A stretch of 64,000 nt of DNA from Corynebacterium sp. HMSC078H07 (GTDB lineage: Bacteria; Actinomycetota; Actinomycetes; Mycobacteriales; Mycobacteriaceae), in contig NZ_KV810485.1 in NCBI RefSeq assembly GCF_001812805.1, positions 41,130 to 105,129 on the forward strand, read 5' to 3'. The notes beneath the pieces were generated by a model, which did no database searches, had not been told where the DNA came from, and saw nothing but the letters and a program-made list of their open reading frames with translations. This document shows positions 37,044 to 45,390 of this stretch, piece by piece (position 1 is the stretch's first letter; each line of letters opens with the position of its first letter). The translations under genes and the position numbers were made by a program.

Positions 37044-37110
37044 AGAATGCAGTATCGCCGGGGCGCATCATAAAGTAATCCGCCTGCATGATGGTCTTCA
37101 GTGAGCAGAC

Positions 37111-37128
37111 CTCCTACCGTGGTAGGAG
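37111..37128. promoter_or_regulatory. Palindrome between the response regulator and ABC genes
   Basis: CTCCTACC-GT-GGTAGGAG is an 8-bp perfect inverted repeat. It lies directly behind the response-regulator stop and about 55 bases upstream of the -10 of the ABC ATPase gene. No U-tract follows, so it is a better operator candidate for the regulator than a terminator. Confidence 0.5.
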
Positions 37129-37129
37129 C

Positions 37130-37801
37130 TTAGGCAACCCCAGCACGCTGCGCTAAGAGAACGAGGGCCACTCGGTCACGTGCGGCGAGTTTAGACATGA
37201 GCGCGGAGACGTGAGTTTTCACCGTGGTTTCTGCGATGACCATGTCGGCGGCTATCTCCGCATTTGTAGCACCACGCGCGATGAGCGAAAGCACTTCCAT
37301 CTCGCGGCGCGTTACGAGGCTGAGTCCTTGGCGTTCCTGGGCGCTGAGGTTTTCGCGCGTCAGCGCCGAGCGATAAGCTTCCAGCACTGGGCCGGTTACC
37401 TCGGCGGCCAGCACCGATTCTCCTTGCGCCACGTTGCGAACGGCGATCACAAGAACCTCTGGGTCGGCATCCTTCAGCAGGAAACCGTGGGCGCCAGCGG
37501 AGATGGATCGCGCCACGAGCTCTTCATCATTGAATGTGGTGAGCATGATGATGCGGCACTCGGGCTTGCGTTCGAGTATGGCCTGAGCCGCTGCAATGCC
37601 GTCCATACCGGGCATGCGAATGTCGAGGATAGCCACATCAATGTGGTGGCTCAGCGCTGCTGTCACGGCGTCCGCCCCCGTGGCCGCGGTGGCCGCGACC
37701 TCGATGTCTTCTTGCGCAGTGAGGATGGTAGACAACGCTGAGAGCAGCATTGCTTGATCATCGGCCAATAAGACGCGGATTCTAGAGCTGCTGGGTTGCA
37801 T
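37130..37801 (-). CDS. NarL/LuxR-family response regulator
   Basis: Cytoplasmic DNA-binding regulator of 223 residues. The receiver has acidic residues Asp14-Asp15, phosphoacceptor Asp60 (ILDIRMPG) and a Lys in the KDAD region; the LuxR-type helix-turn-helix fills residues about 155-215 (VLSLIARGATNAEIA). Its start overlaps the histidine kinase by 20 bases, so the pair is coupled. Its likely target is the ABC operon just downstream, where an 18-base palindrome is found. Confidence 0.93.
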   Translation of the reverse strand: MQPSSSRIRVLLADDQAMLLSALSTILTAQEDIEVAATAATGADAVTAALSHHIDVAILDIRMPGMDGIAAAQAILERKPECRIIMLTTFNDEELVARSISAGAHGFLLKDADPEVLVIAVRNVAQGESVLAAEVTGPVLEAYRSALTRENLSAQERQGLSLVTRREMEVLSLIARGATNAEIAADMVIAETTVKTHVSALMSKLAARDRVALVLLAQRAGVA

Positions 37802-38987
37802 CCTTGGTCTCCTTCATCGGTATCTGTGCATGCAAGGAAAAGGAATGAGCATCGCCGGAATAGTCGAGGCGACCGCCGAGCGAACGGGCTCGTTCCGCCA
37901 CTCCGACTAAGCCCACGCCGCTTCCCGCGACGTTGCTTGGTGTGGGATGAGGATTGGTGGAGGTGAGGGTGAGCGTGGCGGCGTCATCAAGTACAAGCTC
38001 AACGAAGACGCGCGTGCCGACGCCCTGATGGCGCAGAGCATTCGTCAATCCTTCCGTGATAATGCGTACCAAAGCCATCTGCACCAACGATGGAACGGCG
38101 TATTCAGGCGGGAGGTTGGCGTCCACCTTTAGCCCTGCAGCACGGAAGCCTTCGAGGATCCCTTCGATGTGCTCAAGCTGTTGAGCAGGCTCAAGAGCCG
38201 TGGAACCGGGTGAGCGCAAGGCAGCGACGATTCCGCGAACCTCGCCCAGGGCGGTATCCGCATTATCGCGGATAGAAAGAAGTGCTTCTTCAGCCGCGCC
38301 GGAGTCCGCAGTCGCTGCAACGATGCCTGCATTAGCCTGAACCTTAATCAATGTGAGGGAATGGGCGAGGACATCGTGTAACTCCCGCGCAATGAGGAGG
38401 CGTTCTTCTTCTTGTGCCTGGTGGAAGCGCTCGCGGGCCAGTACTTCTCGTTGGCGATCACGGTCGAAATAGCGGGCAGCAATGAAATATGTGCTTCCTA
38501 GTACCGTCCAGTGAGCCACAACCATGGCAAGGAAGGGTGTGTCAACCTCATAGCGCAGAAGATAGGACTCAGCATCGATCCGCCACATGAAGGGGGAGAT
38601 GAAGGTACCGAGCGCAGTGATGAGGAGGACCGCCCGAGGAAGTAGCCTGTGGTTTATGTACCGTGAGGTGGTATACACGGCCATCGGGGCGGTTAATGCC
38701 CAAGGCGTCAAGCCGCTATTAGTAGGAAGCTGGCTCATCCATATGACAGCCCAGGCCAGGAGAAGAACTAAGAAGCCTGTTGCGCTCACGATTGGCCTCG
38801 AGCGCCACACTAAGAAAAGCGGTATGAACAGCAGCGACAAGAGAGCCTGGAGAATTTCCACCGTTCCGGCAGAGGAAAACGCCAAGGCACAATAAAAGGC
38901 CGCTACGAGCCCCGCGACTCCTGCGAGCAGCGCGTCACCCAAACGCACCGAGGACAGGAAGGCGCGCGCGGTGCGGGAAAAGCTCAT
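37782..38987 (-). CDS. Two-component sensor histidine kinase (NarL type)
   Basis: Membrane sensor of 401 residues. About five or six hydrophobic segments fill residues 20-175 with almost no extracytoplasmic loop, an arrangement seen in intramembrane-sensing kinases. The HisKA_3 phosphoacceptor is His204 in RELHDVLAHS, and the HATPase domain closes the protein (GSGVGLVGVAERA). ATG at 38987 follows TACCAT with 8 bases between, a leaderless pattern. Order kinase-regulator-ATPase-permease on one strand suggests envelope-stress or antibiotic sensing. The signal is not known. Confidence 0.92.
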   Translation of the reverse strand: MSFSRTARAFLSSVRLGDALLAGVAGLVAAFYCALAFSSAGTVEILQALLSLLFIPLFLVWRSRPIVSATGFLVLLLAWAVIWMSQLPTNSGLTPWALTAPMAVYTTSRYINHRLLPRAVLLITALGTFISPFMWRIDAESYLLRYEVDTPFLAMVVAHWTVLGSTYFIAARYFDRDRQREVLARERFHQAQEEERLLIARELHDVLAHSLTLIKVQANAGIVAATADSGAAEEALLSIRDNADTALGEVRGIVAALRSPGSTALEPAQQLEHIEGILEGFRAAGLKVDANLPPEYAVPSLVQMALVRIITEGLTNALRHQGVGTRVFVELVLDDAATLTLTSTNPHPTPSNVAGSGVGLVGVAERARSLGGRLDYSGDAHSFSLHAQIPMKETKDATQQL

Positions 38988-39017
38988 AGACGGCCATGGT
39001 AGTACATACAGAAAGTA

Positions 39018-39914
39018 CTACTTCTTCTTTTTGTCCTTCTTGGACTTCTTTTTCTTGCCCTGCTTCTTGCCGTCGCCGTTGACCTTGGCACGCTCCAAGT
39101 CAGCCGCGACATCCGGAACGTAGGCAAAGTCGTTGCGCGGCGGACGGACGTATTCAGCCTCGAGCTCGGGGCGGTTCGGGATCTCAGGTACGTCCTGCTC
39201 CACGTGCTGGTAGGGAACCGTCTTGAGGATGTGGTTGATGACGTTGATACGTGAGCGCTTTTTGTCCTCAGACTCCACGGTGTACCACGGTGCGGATGGG
39301 GTATCCGTGTGGACGAACATCTCATCCTTGGCCCGGGAGTAGTCCTCCCACCGAGTGATGGACTGCAAGTCCATGGGGGAGAGCTTCCAGCGGCGCAGCG
39401 GGTCGTTACGGCGAGACTTGAAACGAGCGATCTGCTCTTCATCGGACACCGAGAACCAGTACTTCAGCAGGATGATGCCATCCTCGATGAGCATGTGCTC
39501 GAGCTGCGGTGCCTGGTGGAGGAAGCGGACGTACTCCTGCTGGGTGCAAAAACCCATGACGCGTTCCACACCGGCACGGTTGTACCAGGAACGGTCGAAG
39601 ATGACGATCTCACCTGCGGTGGGAAGCTTTTCAATGTAGCGCTGGAAGTACCACTGCCCAGATTCACGGTCGGTGGGCTTGGGCAGTGCCTCAATACGGC
39701 AGGTACGCGGATTGAGGTACTGCGTAATACGCTTGATAGCGGAGCCCTTACCGGCGGCGTCGCGGCCTTCCATGATGATGACCACGCGGGCGCCGGTCTC
39801 AACCACCCATTGCTGCATTTCGACGAGCTCAGCCTGGAGGCGCTTGAGCTCGTCCTCATAAGCTTGCTTGTCGAGCTTCGGGGGTTTGGAGGGAGACTTC
39901 TTTGTTGAACTCAT
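39018..39914 (-). CDS. ppk2: Polyphosphate kinase 2
   Basis: PPK2-family enzyme of 298 residues that transfers phosphate between polyphosphate and nucleotides. Walker A is EGRDAAGKGS (49-58), Walker B IVIFDRSWYNR, and the lid Arg residues are in RRNDPLRRWKLSP. It is a single PPK2 domain, with a C-terminal Lys-rich tail of about 20 residues that may bind polyphosphate or DNA. ATG at 39914 follows TATATT with 7 bases between, so leaderless translation is likely. An exopolyphosphatase is encoded at the other end of the window (61428). Confidence 0.93.
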   Translation of the reverse strand: MSSTKKSPSKPPKLDKQAYEDELKRLQAELVEMQQWVVETGARVVIIMEGRDAAGKGSAIKRITQYLNPRTCRIEALPKPTDRESGQWYFQRYIEKLPTAGEIVIFDRSWYNRAGVERVMGFCTQQEYVRFLHQAPQLEHMLIEDGIILLKYWFSVSDEEQIARFKSRRNDPLRRWKLSPMDLQSITRWEDYSRAKDEMFVHTDTPSAPWYTVESEDKKRSRINVINHILKTVPYQHVEQDVPEIPNRPELEAEYVRPPRNDFAYVPDVAADLERAKVNGDGKKQGKKKKSKKDKKKK

Positions 39915-39962
39915 ACCCTCAAATATACCCTTTAGCTGGGAAAATACCTAAACGCAGGGAGT

Positions 39963-40382
39963 CTAGTCGACCTCATGCTCGAGCACCGCGCCAGTGGCAG
40001 CGTCGACATCGTACTCATACTCCTGGCCGTTGGATGTGAACTCAATTTCCCAGTGCGGGCCCTTGCCATCGTCACCGTCATCGAGTTCAACTTCCTTGTC
40101 CGTGACGGTGCTGGCGTCCACACCGGCATGGGCATAAGCGGCGGCCAAGGCATCGTCACCAGTGAGTGAGTCGGCGGATTCTGCCTGCTGGTCGTCGTGG
40201 TCATCACGGTCATCGTCGTCCTGCTCGACCACCGTCGTTGCCGGCGTTTCAGTGACGGTCTCCATCGGGGGAGGAGTCGTTGCGGGAGCTGGGTCTGCCT
40301 CCTTGTCTGAAGAACAGGCGGCCAGTGCTGCAGACGCAGACACTGCAATGCTAGCGGCAATGACACGGGAGAGAAGAGTCAT
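39963..40382 (-). CDS. PepSY-domain lipoprotein
   Basis: Exported lipoprotein of 139 residues. The signal peptide ends with lipobox ALAAC (Cys at about residue 23), then a Pro/Thr/Asp-rich linker with an acidic run (DDDDRDDHDD) and one PepSY-type domain at the C-terminus (GDDALAAAYAHAGVDAS through EYEYDVDAATGAVLEHEVD). PepSY domains are thought to inhibit peptidases or bind envelope proteins. The ATG at 40382 has AAGGA about 12 bases upstream. It has no evident operon partner. Confidence 0.85.
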   Translation of the reverse strand: MTLLSRVIAASIAVSASAALAACSSDKEADPAPATTPPPMETVTETPATTVVEQDDDDRDDHDDQQAESADSLTGDDALAAAYAHAGVDASTVTDKEVELDDGDDGKGPHWEIEFTSNGQEYEYDVDAATGAVLEHEVD

Positions 40383-40466
40383 AAAAAGGCTTATCCTTAA
40401 AGGTTGGGGAAATGTGGTTCCCTACAGTAGCGATACGTCGAGTAGCTCGCAGAATAAATAAAAGGT

Positions 40467-41342
40467 CTAGCCCGAAGCGCAGGTGCATCCCTCACCGCAG
40501 CGGTTGGTGGGCGGTTCCCCAAAACGCGTGGTGTTCTCGATCGAGCCCAGACCGTCGATGCTAATGCGGGTCACGGAACCGTCGCCAAGCATCGCGTCCG
40601 CACCGCGTGCGAATCCCACGCCTTCCGGAGTGCCGGTGGCAATGACATCACCGGGGTTGAGTGGATACAAGGAAGAACAGAAGGCGATGAGCTCGGCCAC
40701 GGAGAAGATGAGGTCATCGGTGTTGTCGTCTTGGCGTACCTCGCCGTCAACTGTCGTGATGAGCCGCGCGCCACGCCCCGGTGCCCAGTCATCGGCAGTG
40801 GTGAGCCACGGACCGAATCCGGCGGTGCGGTAGAAGGACTTGCCGGCGTGAAACTGCGAGGTAGCGCGCTGATAATCGCGCAGCGTGTAGTCGTTCATGA
40901 TGGCATAGCCCGCCACGTGGTTCAGAGCCTCCGCCACCGACACGCGGTGTGCGCGGTGCCCAATGACGACGGCAAGCTCGCCTTCGTAATCCAGCTTCTT
41001 CGTGGCGAAGTTGGGCACGTACACGTCGTCGTAGGGGCCAGTGAGTGCCTCCGGAAACTTGATGAACAACGTGGGCTGTGTCGGAAGCTCGCGGCCCATT
41101 TCCCGCGCATGTTTGGCGTAATTCACGCCCACACAGATGATCTTTCCCGGGTTCGGAATGACGGGGGCAAGGTCGGCGGCGTCAAAAACGACGGGTTCTC
41201 CTGACAGCTGTGCCGCCTTGCGCCAGTCCGGGCTAGCGAGCAGCTTGCCGACGTCCTCGTAGTCCAACTCCGTGCCCACATTCGGGCCGTCGATGCGGAT
41301 GGCACAGGTGCCAAAACTGGTGCGGAGAGTAGCGAGCTTCAT
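40467..41342 (-). CDS. Fumarylacetoacetate hydrolase family protein
   Basis: FAH-family hydrolase/isomerase of 291 residues. Metal site Glu residues are in LDYEGELAVVIG, with NDYTLRDYQRAT and the GTPEGVGFARG loop. Relatives include 5-oxopent-3-ene and acylpyruvate hydrolases. The last 12 residues (RCGEGCTCASG) contain three Cys residues, an unusual tail that could bind metal. ATG at 41342 is 5 bases after the pth stop, so the two are coupled. The substrate is not identifiable. Confidence 0.9.
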   Translation of the reverse strand: MKLATLRTSFGTCAIRIDGPNVGTELDYEDVGKLLASPDWRKAAQLSGEPVVFDAADLAPVIPNPGKIICVGVNYAKHAREMGRELPTQPTLFIKFPEALTGPYDDVYVPNFATKKLDYEGELAVVIGHRAHRVSVAEALNHVAGYAIMNDYTLRDYQRATSQFHAGKSFYRTAGFGPWLTTADDWAPGRGARLITTVDGEVRQDDNTDDLIFSVAELIAFCSSLYPLNPGDVIATGTPEGVGFARGADAMLGDGSVTRISIDGLGSIENTTRFGEPPTNRCGEGCTCASG

Positions 41343-41347
41343 AGCCG

Positions 41348-41887
41348 CTAGTCTAACGCGCGGAGAATCTCATCCACCGCGTCGGCGCACATGATGGGAA
41401 CCTCCTGGGCCTCCTGCTTGCTCCACGGCTTGAGCACGAAGGCGGCAGGATCCATGCGTCCAGGCGGGCGCCCAATACCCACGGAGAGACGCTGGTAGTC
41501 CTTCGTGCCCAACGATTTCGTCGTCGAACGCAGACCATTGTGGCCGTGGTCCCCGCCGCCGAGGCGCAACGTGATCTGGCCAAAGTCCAGCTCAAGTTCA
41601 TCGTGGACCACAATGATGTGTGCAGGGGAGACGTTGAAGTACTGCGCGAGGGCCTTGATGGGACCGCCGGAGAGATTCATGAAGCTGCGCGGCTTCGCGA
41701 CGATTACTTTGGTGTCCCCACGCCGTGCTTCGGCGATATCCGTGTTCGTCTTCTTGTGAACGGAAAAAGAAGCGAAAAGCTCGTGGGCTAGTTCATCAGC
41801 CACGTCAAAGCCGATGTTGTGGCGGGTACCGGCGTATTTCGGGCCAGGGTTGCCTAGCCCCACGACGAGGAAAGAAGAATGAGTCAC
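41348..41887 (-). CDS. pth: Peptidyl-tRNA hydrolase (second copy)
   Basis: Second peptidyl-tRNA hydrolase, 179 residues, compact and without the N-terminal extension of the first. Motifs: LVVGLGNPGPKYAGTRHNIGF, SFMNLSGGP, VHDELELDFG and GGGDHGHNGLRS. The GTG at 41887 (MTHSSFLVVG) is selected because TAGAAT (41895-41900 on this strand) ends 7 bases before it, a leaderless pattern; an ATG 9 bases upstream would lie in the -10. A pth-rplY pair at this site is conserved in Corynebacterineae, so this copy is probably the ancestral one and the first is extra. Confidence 0.95.
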   Translation of the reverse strand: MTHSSFLVVGLGNPGPKYAGTRHNIGFDVADELAHELFASFSVHKKTNTDIAEARRGDTKVIVAKPRSFMNLSGGPIKALAQYFNVSPAHIIVVHDELELDFGQITLRLGGGDHGHNGLRSTTKSLGTKDYQRLSVGIGRPPGRMDPAAFVLKPWSKQEAQEVPIMCADAVDEILRALD

Positions 41888-41914
41888 GCTGACCATTCTA
41901 AACAGCAGGTGGGA

Positions 41915-41965
41915 GAAAACGGCGAACCGCGCCTGCCACCCCATAAGCAGGGCAAGCAGGCGCGG
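41915..41965 (-). terminator. Rho-independent terminator of rplY
   Basis: CCGCGCCTGC and GCAGGCGCGG (41927-41936 and 41956-41965) form a perfect 10-bp stem. On the minus strand TTTTC follows within about 12 bases. It separates rplY from the second pth. Confidence 0.75.
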
Positions 41966-41993
41966 TGCGTTAAGCGGAAGGAGGGAAGAGGAT

Positions 41994-42653
41994 TTACTCC
42001 TCGTCGCCCTTCTCCGCGGAAGCCTCAGCGTCTTCTGCGGAGTCGGCGCCAGCCTCAGCGCCGCCGTCTTCAGCAGCCTCAGCGGCAGCCTCGAGGTCCT
42101 CATCAACCTCCGGCTCGGAGATGGAGACGATGACGGTGTCTTCCTCGGCCGCGAGGGTGGTGCCCTCCGGCAGGGTGATTTCGCCAGCGGTAACCACGGT
42201 GCCATCCTCGAGACCCTCGATGGACACGACGATCTCTTCCGGAATGTTGAGTACGTCGGACTCGACGAGGAGGACGTCTGCATCCTGGATGAACATGAGG
42301 CCCGGTGCCGGCTCGCCCTCGATGGTAAGCGGAACCTCAACCTCAACCTTCTCGCCACGCTTAATGGAGAGCAGGTCGATGTGGTCGATGTCGAAGGTCA
42401 GGACGTTCTGGTCGATGTGCTTGACCATGACCAGGTGCTGCTCGCCCTCGAGCTCCAGCTCGAACACGGCGTTGACGCCGTGGTTACGGACCAGTGCGGT
42501 CATTTCCAGGCGGTCAACGGCGAAGTGAAGAACGTCGACGGCGTGGCCGTAGACAACGCCTGGGATCTTGCCTGCAGCGCGCAGGCGGCGAGCAAAGCCC
42601 TTGCCAAACTCAGAGCGGACTTCACCTTTGAGTACGGGGCGCTCAGAAGCCAT
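41994..42653 (-). CDS. rplY: 50S ribosomal protein L25/general stress protein Ctc
   Basis: L25/CTC protein of 219 residues that binds 5S rRNA. It has the L25 domain (residues 1-95; GKGFARRLRAAGKIPGVVYGH), the TL5 C-terminal domain (about 96-185) and a 40-residue tail rich in Glu and Ala. The ATG at 42653 has AAGGAG 8 bases upstream, a leadered mRNA. A terminator lies before and behind, so it forms its own transcript. Confidence 0.95.
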   Translation of the reverse strand: MASERPVLKGEVRSEFGKGFARRLRAAGKIPGVVYGHAVDVLHFAVDRLEMTALVRNHGVNAVFELELEGEQHLVMVKHIDQNVLTFDIDHIDLLSIKRGEKVEVEVPLTIEGEPAPGLMFIQDADVLLVESDVLNIPEEIVVSIEGLEDGTVVTAGEITLPEGTTLAAEEDTVIVSISEPEVDEDLEAAAEAAEDGGAEAGADSAEDAEASAEKGDEE

Positions 42654-42718
42654 AAGTAAATCTCCTTAAAGTATCGTTGTGCGGCAAGGGCTGATGAAGG
42701 ACCGTGTAGATACGACAA

Positions 42719-42759
42719 AAGCCTGCCGATGGACGTCTTGGACGAGTCATCGCAGGCTT
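42719..42759 (-). terminator. Rho-independent terminator of glmU-prs
   Basis: Complementary arms AAGCCTGC-c-GATG and CATC-GCAGGCTT, with one bulged base, flank a 16-base loop. On the minus strand TTTTGTC follows. It closes the glmU-prs operon before rplY. Confidence 0.8.
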
Positions 42760-42862
42760 AATTCTAGATTCACTGCTTAACTTGTGCTATCGCGTCGATA
42801 ACGGATTTCTCCCTCGCCGAGACGCACAAGATTTTAACAGCAGCGCTGTCGCCAAACCAAAT

Positions 42863-43837
42863 TTAGTGGGTTTCGAAGAGCGTGGTCACGGAACCGTTCT
42901 CGAAGATCTCGTGAATGGTGCGCGCCAGCAGTGGAGCGATGGACAGCACCGTGAGGTTGTCCCAGCCTTCGGTGGACTGCGGCAGGGTATCGGTGGTGAT
43001 GACTTCCTCAGCGCCGCACTGCGAGAGGCGCTCGCGGGCCGGATCGGAGAAGACACCGTGGGTGCAGGCAATGATGACGGACTTAGCGCCAGCTTCCTTG
43101 AGGACGCGAACCGCGCCGGCGATGGTGCCGCCGGTGTCAATCATGTCGTCGAGAAGCACGCAGTCCTTGCCCTCCACGTCACCCACGACGCGGTTGGAGA
43201 CTGTCTTGTTGGCCTCGGTGGTGGAACGGGTCTTGTGGACGAAGGACAGCGGAGCGTCACCCAGCTCGTGTGCCCACTTCTCTGCCACCTTGACGCGGCC
43301 GGCATCGGGGGAGACCACCGCGAGGTTATCCAGCGAGTAGTTCTTCTTGATGTGGTCAGTCAGGATCGGCATGGCGTGCATATGATCGACCGGGCCGTCG
43401 AAGAAGCCCTGAATCTGGTCAGTGTGCAGGTCCACGGACACAATGCGGTCAGCACCAGCAGCAGCGAGCAAGTCAGCAACGAGGCGTGCGGAAATGGGCT
43501 CGCGGCCAAGGTGCTTCTTGTCCTGGCGGGCATAAGGGTAGAACGGCAGGATAGCGGTGATGCGCTTGGCGGAACCGCGCTTGAGCGCATCAATCATGAT
43601 GAGCTGCTCCACAAGCCACTTGTTGAGCGGCTGGGAGTGGGACTGCATCACGAAACAGTCGGCACCACGTACGGACTCCTCGAAGCGGATGAAGATTTCG
43701 CCGTTGGCGAAGTCGCGGGCGGTGGTCGGAACCAGTTCAGTCTTGAGCTCCTTGGCCACAGCTTCTGCCAACGCCGGGTGTGCACGCCCGGTGAAGAGCT
43801 TCATGTTCTTGCTGCTGCCGGTAACCTTGCCAGTCAT
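42863..43837 (-). CDS. prs: Ribose-phosphate pyrophosphokinase (PRPP synthetase)
   Basis: Makes PRPP from ribose 5-phosphate and ATP for nucleotide, histidine, tryptophan and arabinan synthesis. The 324-residue protein has FANGEIFIRF, PYARQDKKH (ATP flap), DLHTDQIQGFF (metal site) and the PRPP loop VLLDDMIDTGGT. ATG at 43837 follows the glmU stop by 24 bases with AAAGGGA upstream. It is second in the glmU-prs operon. In Corynebacterineae PRPP also supplies the decaprenylphosphoryl arabinose pathway. Confidence 0.97.
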   Translation of the reverse strand: MTGKVTGSSKNMKLFTGRAHPALAEAVAKELKTELVPTTARDFANGEIFIRFEESVRGADCFVMQSHSQPLNKWLVEQLIMIDALKRGSAKRITAILPFYPYARQDKKHLGREPISARLVADLLAAAGADRIVSVDLHTDQIQGFFDGPVDHMHAMPILTDHIKKNYSLDNLAVVSPDAGRVKVAEKWAHELGDAPLSFVHKTRSTTEANKTVSNRVVGDVEGKDCVLLDDMIDTGGTIAGAVRVLKEAGAKSVIIACTHGVFSDPARERLSQCGAEEVITTDTLPQSTEGWDNLTVLSIAPLLARTIHEIFENGSVTTLFETH

Positions 43838-43861
43838 CAGAAAATATCCCTTTACGTGTTG

Positions 43862-45325
43862 TTAGTTAGTGGTCTGGTCATCAGCCGGAGCGTCCTGAGC
43901 CTGTGCCGCGGCCTCAGCCGCTGGCGTGCCCGGGCGCTTCTTCTGAACCCAGCCCTCGATGTTGCGCTGCTTGCCGCCAGAGACGGCGAGTGCTCCTGGG
44001 GGAACGTCGTCCTTAATCACTGTACCCGCCCCAGAGTAGGCTCCGTCACCCACGGTGACAGGAGCGATAAACATGGTGTCGGAGCCCGTACGCACGTGGC
44101 TGCCAATGGTGGTGTGGTGCTTATTCACGCCGTCGTAGTTCACGAAGACAGAGGAAGCACCGATGTTGGAATAGTCACCGACGGTGGCATCACCGATGTA
44201 GGTCAGGTGCGGGACCTTCGTGCCACGACCGATCTGTGCCTTCTTGGCCTCGACGAAGCCGCCCAGCTTGCCCTCCTGGCCCACGATGACACCGGGGCGG
44301 ATGTAGGTGAAGGGACCAACCGTGGCGTCCGTACCAATAACGGAGTCAAAGCCGTGCGTGCGCACGACACTTGCGCCGGCACCAACCTGCATGTTCGTCA
44401 GGGTGGTATCTGGGCCCACTTCGGCGCCATCGGCGATGGTGGTCGCGCCCCACAGCTGGGTGTTGGGGTGGATGGTGACATCCTGGCCAATGGTGACGTT
44501 TACCCCAATCCAGGTGGTTTCCGGGTCAACGATGGTGGCGCCGCCACGCATGGCCTTTTCCACCATGCGGCGGTTGAGCAAGCGGCCAGCTGCGGCCAGC
44601 TGCACGCGGTCGTTGACACCAGAAAGTTCATCGGGATCACTAGCCACGTGAGCACCAACGCGGTGGCCGGCCTCACGGGCAATCTCCAGCACGTCGGTGA
44701 TGTAGAGCTCGCCCTGGGCGTTGTCGGAGTTGAGCTTCGTGAGGGCGTCGCGAAGCACGGCGCCATCAAACGCGAACACTCCAGAGTTCACCTCGCGCAC
44801 CGCGCGCTGCTCCTCGGAGGCATCCTTCTGTTCCACGATGGCGGTCACGGAGTCATCCTCAGCGCGCAGGACACGACCGTAGCCGGTCGGATCCTCCAGA
44901 GTCATGGACAGGACAGTCACGGCATTGCCTTGGCTGGTGTGGCTCTCATGCAGCTCGCGGAGAGTTTCCGGGCGCAGGAGCGGAACGTCACCGTTGGTGA
45001 CGATAACGGTGCCGGTGAAATCCGGCAGGGCGCTCAGGCCACACTGCACAGCATGGCCGGTACCATTCTGTTCTTCCTGGACGGCCTGGGATACCTCGCA
45101 GTCAAGCTCCTCCGCAATGGACTCGACGGCGGGGGAGACCTGGTCACGCTGGTGGCCTACGACGACCACGAGGTGCTCCGGGTGTACCCCGGCTGCAGCA
45201 TGGAGTGCATGGCCGAGCAGTGACCGCCCGCCAATCTCATGCAAAGTCTTCTGGGTTGAGGATTTCATGCGGGTGCCCGCGCCAGCCGCTAGAACGATGG
45301 CGGCGCAGTCGGTTGTTTCAGCCAC
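43862..45325 (-). CDS. glmU: Bifunctional GlmU
   Basis: Makes UDP-N-acetylglucosamine for peptidoglycan. The 487-residue protein has an N-terminal uridyltransferase ([12 protein letters not shown], about residues 10-21; NGDVPLLRP) and a C-terminal left-handed beta-helix acetyltransferase (about 250-450), then a 35-residue Ala/Asp/Gln-rich tail that is not conserved. GTG start at 45325; AGGAG lies about 13 bases upstream, a wide spacing. It leads the glmU-prs operon, as in mycobacteria. Confidence 0.97.
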   Translation of the reverse strand: MAETTDCAAIVLAAGAGTRMKSSTQKTLHEIGGRSLLGHALHAAAGVHPEHLVVVVGHQRDQVSPAVESIAEELDCEVSQAVQEEQNGTGHAVQCGLSALPDFTGTVIVTNGDVPLLRPETLRELHESHTSQGNAVTVLSMTLEDPTGYGRVLRAEDDSVTAIVEQKDASEEQRAVREVNSGVFAFDGAVLRDALTKLNSDNAQGELYITDVLEIAREAGHRVGAHVASDPDELSGVNDRVQLAAAGRLLNRRMVEKAMRGGATIVDPETTWIGVNVTIGQDVTIHPNTQLWGATTIADGAEVGPDTTLTNMQVGAGASVVRTHGFDSVIGTDATVGPFTYIRPGVIVGQEGKLGGFVEAKKAQIGRGTKVPHLTYIGDATVGDYSNIGASSVFVNYDGVNKHHTTIGSHVRTGSDTMFIAPVTVGDGAYSGAGTVIKDDVPPGALAVSGGKQRNIEGWVQKKRPGTPAAEAAAQAQDAPADDQTTN

Positions 45326-45390
45326 GAGTGTGTGCGTCTCCTGTGTTTGGGGTGTCAGGACTTACTGCGATTCATCATAACGCGCCCGCG

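Noticed and set aside
42782..45223. An 813-codon open frame on the plus strand
   Set aside because: It is antisense to prs and glmU, whose motifs are intact. Its own translation has no recognisable domain; long antisense frames are expected at this base composition.
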